Source: Pseudoalteromonas sp. T1lg75 (lineage in GTDB: Bacteria; Pseudomonadota; Gammaproteobacteria; Enterobacterales; Alteromonadaceae). Taken from it: DNA of 64,000 bases. The notes beneath the pieces were generated by a model. That model made no database searches, was not told the origin of the DNA, and saw nothing but the letters and a program-made list of their open reading frames with translations. The stretch lies in the NCBI RefSeq assembly GCF_002964705.1, contig NZ_PQCD01000015.1, positions 1 through 64,000 on the forward strand, given 5' to 3'. The position numbers and the translations under genes are program-made. Of this stretch, positions 15,057 through 25,422 are shown piece by piece (the first letter of the stretch is position 1; every line of letters starts with the position of its first letter).

Positions 15057-16088
15057 TCAGCCCTGGGTGATCACCCAGGGTTGCGAAAACCATAAATAGC
15101 GTCCCGATTTTTGCTGCGAGGGCGCGGTGCAGTTATAGCGGGCGCGGCCGGGTTTTAAATCCTGCTTGGCCTGTACCATCACCCGATTACCATCCAACCA
15201 GGTCAGCTCGGCTCGGCCCTGGCCGGAAACATAACAAGCAAACTGATTGTTATGAAAGCCCTTTTTGGCAAACTCCAAGGTGACTTTGGGGCGCGGCTCG
15301 GCGGTCACCGTATCGCTGTAGTCGATCTTTGCCAGGGCAAAGGGCAGGGAATCCAGCTTGGTCGCCAGGGTTTCCAGGTCGGCATAAAATCCCGATGCGG
15401 GAAAGCGCGGCAAACGGGTAAAATCATTATCTGGGCCCAGGGCGCCCGAGTGCTGACCTATGCCGACATAACCCAATTCCTTCACCAGCTGCTGCAGTGC
15501 CTTGTCGAACTCGCCATAGGGATAGGCCAGGTATTTCAGGCTGTAGCCTATTTCTTCTTCGATCCGCTTTTCGGCACTGGTGAGGTCGGTTTTAATGCGA
15601 CTACGCCATTGCTCTTCGCTTTCACCCTCGAGGCGATGATGAAGATAATCATGGCGACCGCTGTGGTTGGCGATCAGAGCGCCCTGCTTGCTGAGCTCCT
15701 TGAGTTGGGCCCAGGTCATCACATAGCCCTGCTGTTCGTCGATCAGGGCGGGATTGACGAAGATGGTGTAGGGGTAGCCAAATTCCGCCAGTATCGGGGC
15801 GGCCTGTTCGATATTATTGTCATAGCCGTCATCAAAGGTGATGGCCAGGGTTTTATCGTCAAAGGTTTGCCCTTGTTGCAGGCCGCTTAGCAGTGCATCC
15901 AGGGCAACCACCTTATAATCGTGTTGCTGCAAATACTGTAAATGGGCGCGAAAAGTATCGGCTTCGACACTGGTGACCTTGGGCAGGGTTTTACTGACGT
16001 GATGATACTGTAAAATAACCGCTGCCTGGGCAGAGGCGCCAACCAGGGCGCATAAAGAGAAGAACAAATGGGACAATTTTCTATACAT
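15057..16088 (-). CDS. Polysaccharide deacetylase family protein, secreted
   Basis: A 343-residue protein with a signal peptide (about 1-22, ending ASAQAA). The NodB domain has TFDDG (D86, D87) and HSGRH (H142, H146), which form the zinc site, plus a YPYGE segment. The C-terminal ~90 residues form a separate beta-rich domain. ATG 16088 follows GGTGAG at seven bases; the earlier ATG 16103 is less likely. It is convergent with the SCO gene (9-base gap). Its 5' end overlaps the divergent MATE gene by 21 bases. The substrate is not known. Confidence 0.88.
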   Translation of the reverse strand: MYRKLSHLFFSLCALVGASAQAAVILQYHHVSKTLPKVTSVEADTFRAHLQYLQQHDYKVVALDALLSGLQQGQTFDDKTLAITFDDGYDNNIEQAAPILAEFGYPYTIFVNPALIDEQQGYVMTWAQLKELSKQGALIANHSGRHDYLHHRLEGESEEQWRSRIKTDLTSAEKRIEEEIGYSLKYLAYPYGEFDKALQQLVKELGYVGIGQHSGALGPDNDFTRLPRFPASGFYADLETLATKLDSLPFALAKIDYSDTVTAEPRPKVTLEFAKKGFHNNQFACYVSGQGRAELTWLDGNRVMVQAKQDLKPGRARYNCTAPSQQKSGRYLWFSQPWVITQG

Positions 16089-17402
16089 AACAACACTCAC
16101 CATAAAAGCTTATTGCTGCTCGCCGGGCCCATGATTCTATCTAATATCACGGTGCCTTTGCTAGGCCTGGTTGATACCGCAGTGATCGGCCATCTCGGCA
16201 GCGCCCATTATTTAGCAGGTATTGCCCTGGGCGCAACGGTTATTTCCATGTTGTTTTGGCTCGCCGGCTTTTTGCGTATGAGTACCACCGGGCTTATCGC
16301 CGCCGCCTTTGGCGCCGAACACAAGCAAGAGCTGGTGCAGGCGCTGCAAAAAAGCCTGCTGCTGGCGCTGGCGGTGGCGCTGCTTCTCCTGCTGCTGCAA
16401 AAACCCCTGGGGGCGCTGATGGCAGTGTTGGCCGATGCCTCGGAGCAGACCATGGAGCAGGCCTTTAATTATTTTTATATTCGTATTTATAGCGCCCCAG
16501 CGGCCTTGGCGAACCTGGTGCTGCTGGGTTGGATGCTCGGCGTGCAATACGGGCGCGGGCCATTTTTACTGGTGCTGCTCACCAATGTCGTTAACATCGC
16601 CCTGGATATTCTCTTTGTGGTTGGCTTTGGCTGGGGCGTTAAGGGGGCGGCGCTGGCCTCGGTGATCGCCGATTATTGTGCCCTGGCCTTTGCCCTGTGG
16701 TTGGTGTCGCGATTGTTTGCCAAGCTGCATCTGCGCTGGTGTTGGTCCTTTGGTGCCCGCTTGTTACAACTGGGTGCCTTGTTGCGCCTCAATGGCGATA
16801 TTTTCCTGCGCTCCTTAATGCTGCAGCTGTGTTTTAGCTTTATGACCTTTTACGGTGCTCGCTTAGGGGATGTGGTCTTGGCCGCCAATGCGGTGCTGAT
16901 GAACTTTCTGCTGTTGATCAGCTTTGCCATGGATGGCATTGCCTATGCCGCCGAGGCCAAGGTGGGGCAGGCAAGAGGGGCACAGTGTGTACGCCGAATT
17001 AAAATGTGGGTAAGTATTAGCTTACAGTGGGGCGCATTATTTGCGGTTCTTTACGCCCTGGGCTTCTATGTTTTTGGGGAGCAGGTGATCCGTTTGCTGA
17101 CCGATGTGCCCGAGGTCAATAGCCTGGCCATCGCCTATTTGCCCTGGCTGGTCCTGATGCCGTTGATCGCCATGAGTTGCTTCTTATTCGACGGGATTTT
17201 TGTTGGTCTGATGCGCGCCAAGGATATGCGCAATACCATGATGCTTTCCGCCGCGGTGGGTTTTTTCGGCGTCTTTGTGTTAACTCAAGGCTGGGGCAAT
17301 CACGCCCTATGGGCGGCCATGACCGCCTTTATGGCGCTGCGCGGCATTAGCCTGGCGGTGCGTTATCGTCAGTTGGTAAAGGCGGATGCGTTGCTGCAAT
17401 AA
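16068..17402 (+). CDS. MATE family efflux transporter (DinF-like)
   Basis: A 444-residue, 12-helix cation-coupled multidrug and toxin extruder. The N-terminal signature PMILSNITVPLLGLVDTAV and the following GHLGSAHYLAG are typical of the DinF subfamily. AGAGAAG precedes ATG 16068. Start codon and ribosome site lie inside the deacetylase coding region on the other strand. No SOS box is seen, unlike dinF next to lexA in enterics. The substrate is unknown. Confidence 0.92.
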   Translation: MGQFSIHNNTHHKSLLLLAGPMILSNITVPLLGLVDTAVIGHLGSAHYLAGIALGATVISMLFWLAGFLRMSTTGLIAAAFGAEHKQELVQALQKSLLLALAVALLLLLLQKPLGALMAVLADASEQTMEQAFNYFYIRIYSAPAALANLVLLGWMLGVQYGRGPFLLVLLTNVVNIALDILFVVGFGWGVKGAALASVIADYCALAFALWLVSRLFAKLHLRWCWSFGARLLQLGALLRLNGDIFLRSLMLQLCFSFMTFYGARLGDVVLAANAVLMNFLLLISFAMDGIAYAAEAKVGQARGAQCVRRIKMWVSISLQWGALFAVLYALGFYVFGEQVIRLLTDVPEVNSLAIAYLPWLVLMPLIAMSCFLFDGIFVGLMRAKDMRNTMMLSAAVGFFGVFVLTQGWGNHALWAAMTAFMALRGISLAVRYRQLVKADALLQ

Positions 17403-17670
17403 CCTGAGCGAAGCGATTGGCAAAAATGCCGAGATACCCCCAGATTGCGAAAAATAACGCCACCACGAGGAATAACAGGCCGGGAATTTGCCACCAGGGC
17501 TGATAAAAGTAGCCCAGTGCAATAAAGGCGACGGCAAGGGCAAACAGCCCAAGGCCAATCAGGAAGCGTTTGAGGCTGCGCTTGGGCTCTGAGCCCAAGC
17601 GATAAATCAGCGCTGCAAACTTAGTAGTAGGAGTGGTCGCCACGGTTGTGTTCGGTAATATCACGGACAC
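17347..17670 (-). CDS. Small two-helix membrane protein, unknown
   Basis: Up to 107 residues from GTG 17670, which lies 50 bases inside nfuA; GTG codons at 17664 and 17643 are alternatives. A basic stretch ([10 protein letters not shown]) precedes two membrane helices (about 36-57 and 62-84), then a short polar tail. The last 56 bases are antisense to the MATE gene. It is probably cotranscribed with nfuA. The composition of the membrane core supports a real gene, but the start is uncertain and no family is recognised. Confidence 0.6.
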   Translation of the reverse strand: MSVILPNTTVATTPTTKFAALIYRLGSEPKRSLKRFLIGLGLFALAVAFIALGYFYQPWWQIPGLLFLVVALFFAIWGYLGIFANRFAQVIAATHPPLPTDDNAPPG

Positions 17671-18196
17671 CGGTGATTTCGCTGAATTTAGCGATCATTT
17701 CCTTCTCGATGCCCTCTTTTAGCGTGACATCGATCATAGAACAACCATTACAGCCGCCGCCAAACTGCAGCACGGCAATGCCTTCTGCGGTGATCTCAAC
17801 CAACTGCACCTGACCGCCGTGGTTAGCCAACTGAGGGTTTACCTCGGTTTGCAGCATGTGCTCAACCTGCTCTTCCAGCGAGGCATCGTCTGATAGCTTA
17901 CGGGCCTTGGCATTAGGTGCCTTAAGGGTCAATTGCGTGCCCATTTTATCGGTTACGAAATCGATTTCCGCTTCTTCTAGAAAAGGCGCACTTTCTTTGT
18001 CTACTACCGCATCAAAACCGTTGAAGTTAAGACGAATGTCATCTTCTTCAACCGCATCGGCCGGGCAATACGACACGCCACATTCGGCTTGAGAGGTACC
18101 AGGATTGACAACGAATACACGGATATTGGTGCCATCTGCTTGTTCTGAAAGCAGTTTTGCAAAGTGACTTTGCGCGGTTTCTGAAATTGTGATCAT
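17621..18196 (-). CDS. nfuA: Fe-S biogenesis protein NfuA
   Basis: A 191-residue carrier that holds a 4Fe-4S cluster and transfers it to apo-proteins. The N-terminal domain (about 1-100) is a degenerate A-type carrier. The C-terminal Nfu domain contains GGGCNGCSM with C149-x2-C152, the same positions as in E. coli. It is located near gntX and bioH as in many gammaproteobacteria. It is divergent from the M14 peptidase gene, with about 150 bases between them. Confidence 0.97.
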   Translation of the reverse strand: MITISETAQSHFAKLLSEQADGTNIRVFVVNPGTSQAECGVSYCPADAVEEDDIRLNFNGFDAVVDKESAPFLEEAEIDFVTDKMGTQLTLKAPNAKARKLSDDASLEEQVEHMLQTEVNPQLANHGGQVQLVEITAEGIAVLQFGGGCNGCSMIDVTLKEGIEKEMIAKFSEITGVRDITEHNRGDHSYY

Positions 18197-18212
18197 AGTA
18201 ACAACACTATAC

Positions 18213-18243
18213 TTGACTGTTTTACTCGGTTAATGGCTATAAT
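18213..18243 (+). promoter_or_regulatory. Candidate sigma70 promoter for the M14 peptidase gene
   Basis: TTGACT (18213-18218) and a perfect TATAAT (18238-18243) lie in the nfuA/peptidase divergent region. The 19-base spacer is longer than ideal. Confidence 0.45.
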
Positions 18244-18346
18244 ACTCCGCTCGTCGCGTTGTCGCCAGTGTTGAACGTAAAAAGTTGGCTTAATTTTAAG
18301 CCGATGGTAGCGTGAGAATATGGTTTTTTAAATTCACTGTTATCTA

Positions 18347-20914
18347 ATGCGCCGAATTCTATTTTTATTGTTAACGGTCTTTGCTTCATCCCTGGCGGCA
18401 CAGCCGCTGAGCTATTACTTTGGTGATGAGGTTCAATTTGATCCCAAGGTGCCGACCCCGGCATCGGTGTTAGGTTATGAGGTTGGCCAGTGGCATGTGC
18501 GCCACGACCAGCTGGTTTATTATATGCGCGAGCTGGCCGAGCACAGCGATCGCGTGCAAATTCAAACCATAGGCTACACCCATGAGCAGCGTCCTTTGGT
18601 GATGCTGACCATAGCCGCTCCGGAGCGCTTGGCCAATATTGAACAGGTACGACAGGCGCATCTGGCCCGAGTGACGGGTGAAAGCAGTGATGCATCTGCA
18701 ACTGCACCCGCAGTTGCACCGGCAGTCATGTACATGGGTTACAGTGTCCATGGTAATGAACCCTCGGGCAGTAATGCTTCGCTTCTGGTCGCCTATTATC
18801 TGGCCGCAGCACAAGATACGCGCGTTGAGCGCCTGTTGCAGGAAACAGTGATCCTGCTCGACCCCTCGTTAAACCCGGACGGACTGGCACGCTTTGCCAA
18901 CTGGGCCAATTCGAATCGCGCCATGGTGCCGAGCGCCGATCCCAATACTCGCGAGCACAATGAAAACTGGCCTAGCAGCCGTACCAACCATTACTGGTTC
19001 GATCTCAACCGCGACTGGTTATTGCTCCAGCACCCGGAATCGCGCGCCCGTATCGCCCAGTTCCAGGCCTGGCAGCCCAATGTGCTGACCGACTTTCATG
19101 AGATGGGACCAAACAGCACCTTCTTCTTCCAGCCGGGCATTCCAACACGTAAAAACCCGCTGACGCCGGAGAAAAACGTGGGTTTGACCAAGGCCATCGC
19201 CGAGCACCACGCCCGTATTCTCGACAGCCATGATCGCCTCTATTTTACCGAGGAAGCATTCGATGATTTTTACGTGGGTAAGGGCTCGACCTACCCGGAT
19301 GTAAACGGCAGTGTGGGTATCCTTTTCGAGCAGGGCAGCAGCCGTGGTCATGTGCAAGACACCATTAATGGTCGCTTGGAGTTTCCATTTACTATTAAAA
19401 ACCAGCTACTGACTAACTTCTCTACCTTTGATGCCGTGCTCGAAAAGCGCGAGCAGTTACTCGACTACCAGGCGGACTTTTTCAAGCAGGCGACGAAACT
19501 GGCCGATAAGGACAAGGTAAAAGGCTATGTGGTCAGCGCCCCTAAAGATTCGACGCGCCTGCATAGTTTCCTGGCGATTTTGGCGCAGCATCAAATCCAG
19601 GCTTATGCCCTAGAGGAAGACGCGAGCATAGACAAACAGCGCTTCAGCGCACAGAGCAGCTACTTTGTGCCCTTAGCGCAGCGTCAGTATCGCTTGATCA
19701 AAAGCATATTTAGCGAGCAGCAGAACTTTGTCGATAACACCTTCTATGATGTTTCCGGCTGGACCTTGGCCCATGCCTTTAACCTGGAATTTAAGGCGCT
19801 CGAGAGCGTTCGTGGTGTGGATGTTGCGACACAGCCCTGGTCACCGCGCAGCAGTGCGTCGCAACAGGAGTTGCAGCCCCATTACGCTTTTGCCTTTGAG
19901 TGGTTCGACTATCACGCCCCTAAACTGCTAACCAAGCTGTTGCAGCAGGGGATTGAGGCGCGTGTCGCCCTGGCGCCCTTTACCGCCAGCAGTGACGGCC
20001 AAAGCCGTGATCTGGCCGCCGGTTCCATAGTGGTAGCCGCCGGTCTGCAGCAGCGCGATGACTGGTTAGCAGTCTTAAAGCAAGTCAGCGCCGAATTTGA
20101 TATTGATGTGTACGGCATCGACTCCGGCTTGACCAGTCGTGGTGTCGACCTGGGTTCGCGCCAGCTCGCCCCGGTGAAGTTGCCTAAGGTCCTGCTGGTA
20201 GGCGGTGAGCAGAGCAGCCAGTATGAAGTGGGTGAGCTCTGGTATTACCTTGACCGTCATGTGGGCCTAACACCGAGTATTATTGAGGCCGATGAACTGA
20301 CCAAGGTCGATCTTAATGCCTACACCCATATCGTTTTTGCCAACGGCCGTTACGGAACTCTGGAAAAGTCATTTAAAGCCGAGCTGCATACCTGGGTACG
20401 CCACGGCGGTGTGGTCTGGGGTCATAAGGGCGGGGCGCAATTCCTGGCCGATGAGCAGCTGTTAAAGGCCAGCTACTTGTCACGTAAGGATATGGCTGCG
20501 GCGTTTTCCACCGAGGGCCTGCATTATGGCGACAGAGATATGTTGGCGGGCAAGCAGCGTATTGCCGGCGCTATCTTCAATACCAAAATCGATCTCAGCC
20601 ACCCCCTTAGTTATTCACTAACTAGGGATGAGTTGCCGGTGTTTAAAAACAGCACCTTCTTGCTCGAGCAAATGCCCGCGCCCTTCGTCAATGTGGCGAC
20701 CTACACGGAAAAACCCTTGCTAGCCGGCTTTACTCATGAGCAAAATCTGGCGCAAATCGCCAAGGGCGGCGCCATCTTGGCCCACAGCTATGGCCGCGGT
20801 GCCGTGGTGGCCATGACAGACAATCCGGTATTCAGGGGCTTTTGGTATGGCACCAGCCGTATTTTCAGTAATGCCTTGTTCTTTGGCGTCCACATAGACG
20901 CCAATGCCGAGTAA
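18347..20914 (+). CDS. M14 family zinc carboxypeptidase, secreted
   Basis: An 855-residue protein with a signal peptide (about 1-18). The M14 catalytic domain spans about 45-370. Zinc ligands are H135 and E138 (VHGNEPSG) and H251 (TDFHEMG), with a likely catalytic E328 in GILFEQG. The remaining ~480 residues include a region (about 615-740) with the alternating strand-helix look of a glutamine-amidotransferase-like domain (HIVFANGRYG, VVWGHKGGAQFL). This composition is typical of large M14 proteins in marine gammaproteobacteria. It probably degrades peptides in the periplasm or outside. It is monocistronic, with a terminator downstream. Confidence 0.9.
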   Translation: MRRILFLLLTVFASSLAAQPLSYYFGDEVQFDPKVPTPASVLGYEVGQWHVRHDQLVYYMRELAEHSDRVQIQTIGYTHEQRPLVMLTIAAPERLANIEQVRQAHLARVTGESSDASATAPAVAPAVMYMGYSVHGNEPSGSNASLLVAYYLAAAQDTRVERLLQETVILLDPSLNPDGLARFANWANSNRAMVPSADPNTREHNENWPSSRTNHYWFDLNRDWLLLQHPESRARIAQFQAWQPNVLTDFHEMGPNSTFFFQPGIPTRKNPLTPEKNVGLTKAIAEHHARILDSHDRLYFTEEAFDDFYVGKGSTYPDVNGSVGILFEQGSSRGHVQDTINGRLEFPFTIKNQLLTNFSTFDAVLEKREQLLDYQADFFKQATKLADKDKVKGYVVSAPKDSTRLHSFLAILAQHQIQAYALEEDASIDKQRFSAQSSYFVPLAQRQYRLIKSIFSEQQNFVDNTFYDVSGWTLAHAFNLEFKALESVRGVDVATQPWSPRSSASQQELQPHYAFAFEWFDYHAPKLLTKLLQQGIEARVALAPFTASSDGQSRDLAAGSIVVAAGLQQRDDWLAVLKQVSAEFDIDVYGIDSGLTSRGVDLGSRQLAPVKLPKVLLVGGEQSSQYEVGELWYYLDRHVGLTPSIIEADELTKVDLNAYTHIVFANGRYGTLEKSFKAELHTWVRHGGVVWGHKGGAQFLADEQLLKASYLSRKDMAAAFSTEGLHYGDRDMLAGKQRIAGAIFNTKIDLSHPLSYSLTRDELPVFKNSTFLLEQMPAPFVNVATYTEKPLLAGFTHEQNLAQIAKGGAILAHSYGRGAVVAMTDNPVFRGFWYGTSRIFSNALFFGVHIDANAE

Positions 20915-20947
20915 ACTTTATTCTTAAAGTATTGGTACTCTCCTAAG

Positions 20948-20977
20948 TAAAAGCCGACGTCCTAGTCGGCTTTTTTA
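20948..20977 (+). terminator. Rho-independent terminator
   Basis: AAAGCCGAC and GTCGGCTTT form a stem with a short loop, followed by a T run. It lies between the M14 gene and convergent gntX. Confidence 0.85.
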
Positions 20978-20994
20978 TATTAAGTGAATGGGTA

Positions 20995-21684
20995 TTATGT
21001 CTTGGCGGTCAGGCAGACGACCCAGGCCGACACCGAGCGTGCCCCTGCCGCCTTAAGCTGCTTGGCGGCGCTATCCAAAGTCGCTCCCGTGGTCAGCACA
21101 TCATCTACCAAAGCAATATCAAGGTTGCGCACATCGGCGTGTACACTAAAAGCATGGGCCAGGTTTTTTCGCCTTTGCCGAGCATTGAGCTTGGCCTGCG
21201 TCCGGGTGCCGTGGCGCCGCCGTAATAGGTTAGCGGCAAATAATGGCTGTGGCAGGGCGTCTTGCCACAGTCGCACCACCTGATTAAACCCCCGCCAGAT
21301 TAGCCGCGAGGGTGCCAGCGGAATAGGGGCGACCAGGTGTGGCCAATGCCAGTCTGGCAGGCTGGCCAAGCGAGCAAAGTGATGGGTCAATAAGGCGGAT
21401 AGCGCTACTTGGCGATACATGCGTTGCTGGTACTTATATTGTTTTAACCAGGTCGACAGGGGCGGGCGATACCAGTCCAGTGCCTGCAAGCTGTCGATAT
21501 GGCGCAGTGGAAATTGTCGTTGAATATCGGCGCGCAGAAGTAAATCTTCCTGCAAGGCGGCGTTGATGCCAACAAAGGCATTGATGCAATGACTGCATAT
21601 TTGTTGTCCGGCCCCAAGGGGCTGAGCACAGAGCTGGCAGTATTGCGGGAACAGCCAGGCACAGGCTTTTGTGAATGCGTCCAT
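20995..21684 (-). CDS. gntX: ComF/GntX family phosphoribosyltransferase-like protein
   Basis: A 229-residue protein. An N-terminal zinc ribbon (C16-x2-C19, C30-x2-C33) is followed by a phosphoribosyltransferase-fold domain with the PRPP loop VDDVLTTGATL near residues 197-207. Homologues (ComF) act in handling of internalised single-stranded DNA during transformation; GntX relatives help growth on DNA as nutrient. It is divergent from bioH, the usual arrangement. Confidence 0.92.
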   Translation of the reverse strand: MDAFTKACAWLFPQYCQLCAQPLGAGQQICSHCINAFVGINAALQEDLLLRADIQRQFPLRHIDSLQALDWYRPPLSTWLKQYKYQQRMYRQVALSALLTHHFARLASLPDWHWPHLVAPIPLAPSRLIWRGFNQVVRLWQDALPQPLFAANLLRRRHGTRTQAKLNARQRRKNLAHAFSVHADVRNLDIALVDDVLTTGATLDSAAKQLKAAGARSVSAWVVCLTAKT

Positions 21685-21773
21685 TGCATAAGCCTTTATT
21701 CGCGTTAATAATGCAGGTGTCGGCGCGTAATGCGCGACGGGGCTTTAATAATAGTGGATGCGGAACAGCTTAA

Positions 21774-22520
21774 ATGCAAAAACAACTGGTGTTGCTTCAT
21801 GGTTGGGGTATGAACCGTGAAGTATGGGAATTGATCAGCCCAGAGCTTAACTTTATTTTTGACGGCGATGTGCGGGCGCTCGACTTGCCCGGCTATGGTC
21901 ATGCCCAACCGCCACAGGGCGAAGGGTTTCACTCGGATCTGCCGACCATGGCCAAGCAGCTAGCGGATCAACTGCAAGACGGTTCCATCCTCGCCGGTTG
22001 GTCTCTCGGTGGTCTGGTTGCCCTGTATCTGGCCCATTTTTATCCGCACAAGGTGAGTAAGGTGATTTTAATCGCCTCAACGCCATTCTTTAGTCAAAGC
22101 CCAAACTGGCCGGGGATCAAGAACTCGGTGTTGGAGCAATTTAATCAGCAGTTAATCGAAAACAGTGCCAAAACCATAGAGCGTTTCCTTGCTATTCAGG
22201 CCATGGGCAGCGAGTCGGCACGCCAGGATATCAAACAACTGAAGAAGCTGATCCAACAGGCGCCCAGTACCTCGGAGCAGGTGTTGAAGCAGGGGCTGGA
22301 AATTCTGGAATATCAGGATCTAAGGCAAGAATTTGCGCACCTGAAGCAGCCCGTAGGGGCTATTTTCGGGCGCCTGGATGCCCTGGTGCCTTACAAAGCC
22401 ATCGAGCAAATGCAGAAATTACGACCGCATTTGGAAATCGAAGTGTTGGACAAGGCGTCGCATGCTCCTTTTATCTCCCATAAGGACGAGTTTGTTGCGG
22501 CCCTAAAAGCCATGCTTTAG
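21774..22520 (+). CDS. bioH: Pimeloyl-ACP methyl ester carboxylesterase BioH
   Basis: A 248-residue alpha/beta hydrolase that releases pimeloyl-ACP for biotin synthesis. The nucleophile is S77 in GWSLGG. The likely acid is D203 (FGRLDALVP) and the histidine is H231 (DKASHAPFISH). The N-terminal oxyanion region LLHGWGMN is typical. Length and the neighbouring gntX and nfuA fit BioH rather than a generic hydrolase. No other bio genes are nearby. Confidence 0.94.
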   Translation: MQKQLVLLHGWGMNREVWELISPELNFIFDGDVRALDLPGYGHAQPPQGEGFHSDLPTMAKQLADQLQDGSILAGWSLGGLVALYLAHFYPHKVSKVILIASTPFFSQSPNWPGIKNSVLEQFNQQLIENSAKTIERFLAIQAMGSESARQDIKQLKKLIQQAPSTSEQVLKQGLEILEYQDLRQEFAHLKQPVGAIFGRLDALVPYKAIEQMQKLRPHLEIEVLDKASHAPFISHKDEFVAALKAML

Positions 22521-22583
22521 TCGGGTTTTATTCGCACGTTTTTTGCGCAACAATAGCCAAAGGAGCAGCCTTGGAGAAAGTTG

Positions 22584-22892
22584 ATGGCGGTAGCAATGAT
22601 TTTTAATGCGGGAGTGGACGGTTTTGCCCGTGCACAGCAAGACGCGACGCAGGCCAGTGCCAATATTAACCGCGCCACCACTGGCCAGCTAGATGCACAG
22701 CAATTGCAGCTGGGGCGTCAACCTCAGGGCGCCAGCAATGGCGAAACCCTGATAGCTCCTGTGGCAGAAACGCCCCGTGTTGAGCAGGAACTGGTGAATT
22801 TACAGGTCGCCGAGTTGCAGGCCAAGGCCAGCGCCCGGGTGATTAGCAGCGCCGATGAGCTATTGGGCACCATTATCGATATTCGCGCTTAG
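22584..22892 (+). CDS. Small FlgE/rod-like conserved protein
   Basis: A 102-residue protein. ATG 22584 is preferred to the TTG one codon earlier, with GGAGAAAG upstream. The sequence starts IFNAGVDGFARAQQDATQASANINRATTG. It has a Gln/Ala-rich middle and ends ASARVISSADELLGTIIDI. Both ends resemble the helical terminal segments of flagellar rod and hook proteins, where N- and C-terminal helices form a coiled coil, but the central domain is missing. Similar short proteins are annotated as chemotaxis or flagellar-like. The function is unknown. Confidence 0.7.
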   Translation: MAVAMIFNAGVDGFARAQQDATQASANINRATTGQLDAQQLQLGRQPQGASNGETLIAPVAETPRVEQELVNLQVAELQAKASARVISSADELLGTIIDIRA

Positions 22893-22910
22893 CAGCCAAT
22901 TACAAGCATA

Positions 22911-22939
22911 AAAAAACGCAGCCTAGGCTGCGTTTTTTC
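22911..22939. terminator. Bidirectional terminator
   Basis: AAAAAACGCAGCC pairs with GGCTGCGTTTTTT around a TA loop. It serves the small + strand gene and convergent tex. Confidence 0.9.
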
Positions 22940-22953
22940 GTTGTTTTATGGCA

Positions 22954-25287
22954 TTACTTTTTCAGCTTGGCAAAGGCTTCGGCAAAGGCGTTGCCCATGG
23001 CGGCATTGCCCTGATCCTTATTGCGGTTGCGATTATTGCCCTTGTTGCTGCTGGTCGCGGCCTTCTTCGCCGCCGGCTTAGACGTGCTCTTGGCACCCGC
23101 GCCGGCACCCGCAGCAGGCAACTCGTCATTAAGACGCATGGTAAAGCTGATACGCTTACGAGCACTATCGACTTCCATCACCTTCACCTTAACGATATCG
23201 CCGGCCTTCACCACTTCGCGGGGATCGCTAATAAACTTGTCGGTCAGTGCCGAGATATGCACTAGACCATCCTGATGCACACCGACATCGACAAAGGCAC
23301 CAAAGTTGGCGACGTTCGACACCACGCCCTCAAGCACCATGCCCGGTTTGAGATCGTTGATGGTTTCTACACCGGCTTTAAACGCCGCGGTTTTAAACTC
23401 GGGACGCGGATCGCGACCGGGTTTATGCAGTTCGCTGATGATGTCGGTGACCGTCGGCAGACCGAATTGCTCATCGGTGTAGTCCGCCGCATTTAAGCTT
23501 TTCAGCACCTCGGCATTGCCGATCAAATGGGCGATGTCCTGATCGTTCGCGGCACAAATATTCTTAACCAAGGGATAGGCTTCCGGGTGCACCGCAGAGG
23601 CATCCAGGGGATCGGCGCCACCGACGATACGCAGGAAGCCGGCGCTTTGTTCAAACGCTTTGGGTCCTAAACGCTCAACCTTTTTCAGCTCGCTACGTTT
23701 AGCGAAGGCGCCATTGCTATCGCGGTATTTGACGATATTCTGCGCCAGGGTTTTGTTTAAGCCGGAAACGCGTGTGAGCAGAGGTACCGAGGCGGTGTTC
23801 ACATCAACGCCAACGGCATTTACACAGTCCTCAACCACGGAAGTCAGGGTTTGTCCTAGCTGGCTTTGCGAGACATCGTGCTGGTATTGACCCACCCCTA
23901 TTGATTTAGGCTCGATTTTTACCAGCTCAGCCAGGGGATCCTGCAGGCGACGGGCGATGGATACGGCACCGCGCAGGGAAACATCAAGATCCGGGAACTC
24001 CTGAGCGGCGAACTCGGATGCCGAATACACGGAAGCACCGGCTTCGCTGACCATGATCTTGCTTAATTTTAACTCCGGCGCTGCCTTGAGCAGCTCGGCG
24101 ACCAGTTTATCGCTTTCGCGACTGGCGGTGCCGTTACCTATGGCGATCAGCTCAACCTTGTGCTGGCGGCACAATTGCTCCAGCGTACGCAAGGATTTAT
24201 CCCATTGGTTTTGCGGCGCATGAGGGAAGATGGTGCAGGTACCCAGGAGCTTGCCCGTGCTATCGACCACGGCAATCTTACAGCCGGTACGTAGACCCGG
24301 ATCCAGGCCCAAGGTGACCTTGGCACCCGCCGGGGCCGCCATAAGCAGATCTTTAAGGTTTTTGGCGAATACATCAATGGCGCCGGTTTCGGCCTGCTCG
24401 CGCATATTGGCAAGAAACTCATTTTCCAAATGCAGCGCCAGTTTCACCTTCCAGGTCCATTGGGCTACCTGTGCCAGCCATTTGCTCGCCGCCTTGCCTT
24501 CGATGGCGAGATCGAAATGACGGGCAATCATGTTAACGCACAGGGCATGACCGTCTTCGCTTTGTGCATCCGGGTTAATGCTCAGCGCTAACACTCCCTC
24601 GTTACGGGCACGTAACATGGCCAAGGCGCGGTGTGATGGAATACTGGCGATGGCTTCGCTGTGTTCAAAATAATCCTGATATTTGGCACCGGTTTTTTCC
24701 TGGCCGGCGATCACGGCACTGCTGATATGACCATGCTGTTTGATATGGCTGCGTAGTTTGGCCAGCAGTTTGGCGTCTTCGGCAAAGCGTTCCATCAGGA
24801 TATAGCGGGCGCCGTCGAGGGCCGCTTTGCTATCGCTTACGCCCTTGTCGGCGTCGACAAAACGAGCGGCTTCGCTTTCTGGCTCCAGGTTGGCGTCGTT
24901 AAGCAAGGCATCCGCAAGCGGCTCAAGGCCCGCTTCAATGGCTATTTGACCCTTGGTACGGCGCTTGGGTTTATAAGGAAGATACAGGTCTTCAAGTTCG
25001 GTTTTGGTCGCGGCGGCGGCAATGTCGGCGGCCAATTGCGGCGTTAACTTATCTTGTTCGCTAATGGTTTTAATGATGAATTGGCGACGCTCTTCGAGTT
25101 CGCGCAAATAACCCAAACGTTGCTCCAAGGTGCGCAGTTGGGTGTCGTCCAGGCCACCGGTGACTTCTTTACGGTAGCGGGCAATAAATGGCACCGTAGC
25201 GCCTTCATCTAAAAGCTTAGTTGCTGCTAGCACTTGCTGTTCTTGCGCTTGTAATTCCTGCGCCAGAACGGTGGTGAGATTAGCCAT
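22954..25287 (-). CDS. tex: Tex family RNA-binding transcription accessory protein
   Basis: A 777-residue protein (YhgF/Tex). It has an N-terminal helical region, a YqgF-like RNase H-fold domain around 330-460 ([18 protein letters not shown]), helix-hairpin-helix repeats (about 490-560) and an S1 RNA-binding domain (about 645-725, [21 protein letters not shown]). A Lys/Ala/Gly-rich low-complexity linker (about 725-760) precedes a short C-terminal helix. It binds nucleic acid and affects transcription and gene-expression control. Confidence 0.97.
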   Translation of the reverse strand: MANLTTVLAQELQAQEQQVLAATKLLDEGATVPFIARYRKEVTGGLDDTQLRTLEQRLGYLRELEERRQFIIKTISEQDKLTPQLAADIAAAATKTELEDLYLPYKPKRRTKGQIAIEAGLEPLADALLNDANLEPESEAARFVDADKGVSDSKAALDGARYILMERFAEDAKLLAKLRSHIKQHGHISSAVIAGQEKTGAKYQDYFEHSEAIASIPSHRALAMLRARNEGVLALSINPDAQSEDGHALCVNMIARHFDLAIEGKAASKWLAQVAQWTWKVKLALHLENEFLANMREQAETGAIDVFAKNLKDLLMAAPAGAKVTLGLDPGLRTGCKIAVVDSTGKLLGTCTIFPHAPQNQWDKSLRTLEQLCRQHKVELIAIGNGTASRESDKLVAELLKAAPELKLSKIMVSEAGASVYSASEFAAQEFPDLDVSLRGAVSIARRLQDPLAELVKIEPKSIGVGQYQHDVSQSQLGQTLTSVVEDCVNAVGVDVNTASVPLLTRVSGLNKTLAQNIVKYRDSNGAFAKRSELKKVERLGPKAFEQSAGFLRIVGGADPLDASAVHPEAYPLVKNICAANDQDIAHLIGNAEVLKSLNAADYTDEQFGLPTVTDIISELHKPGRDPRPEFKTAAFKAGVETINDLKPGMVLEGVVSNVANFGAFVDVGVHQDGLVHISALTDKFISDPREVVKAGDIVKVKVMEVDSARKRISFTMRLNDELPAAGAGAGAKSTSKPAAKKAATSSNKGNNRNRNKDQGNAAMGNAFAEAFAKLKK

Positions 25288-25422
25288 TAATAACCTTATA
25301 TCTTGATGCCCGTATAAGGGCGAATACGAGTAAAATTAACTGGATAATATCACAGCTTGGCACGAACGGCAGGGCAAATTTGTCGTTCGTGCCGTGCATT
25401 TTGAGCGGGCTAAAACGCCCTG

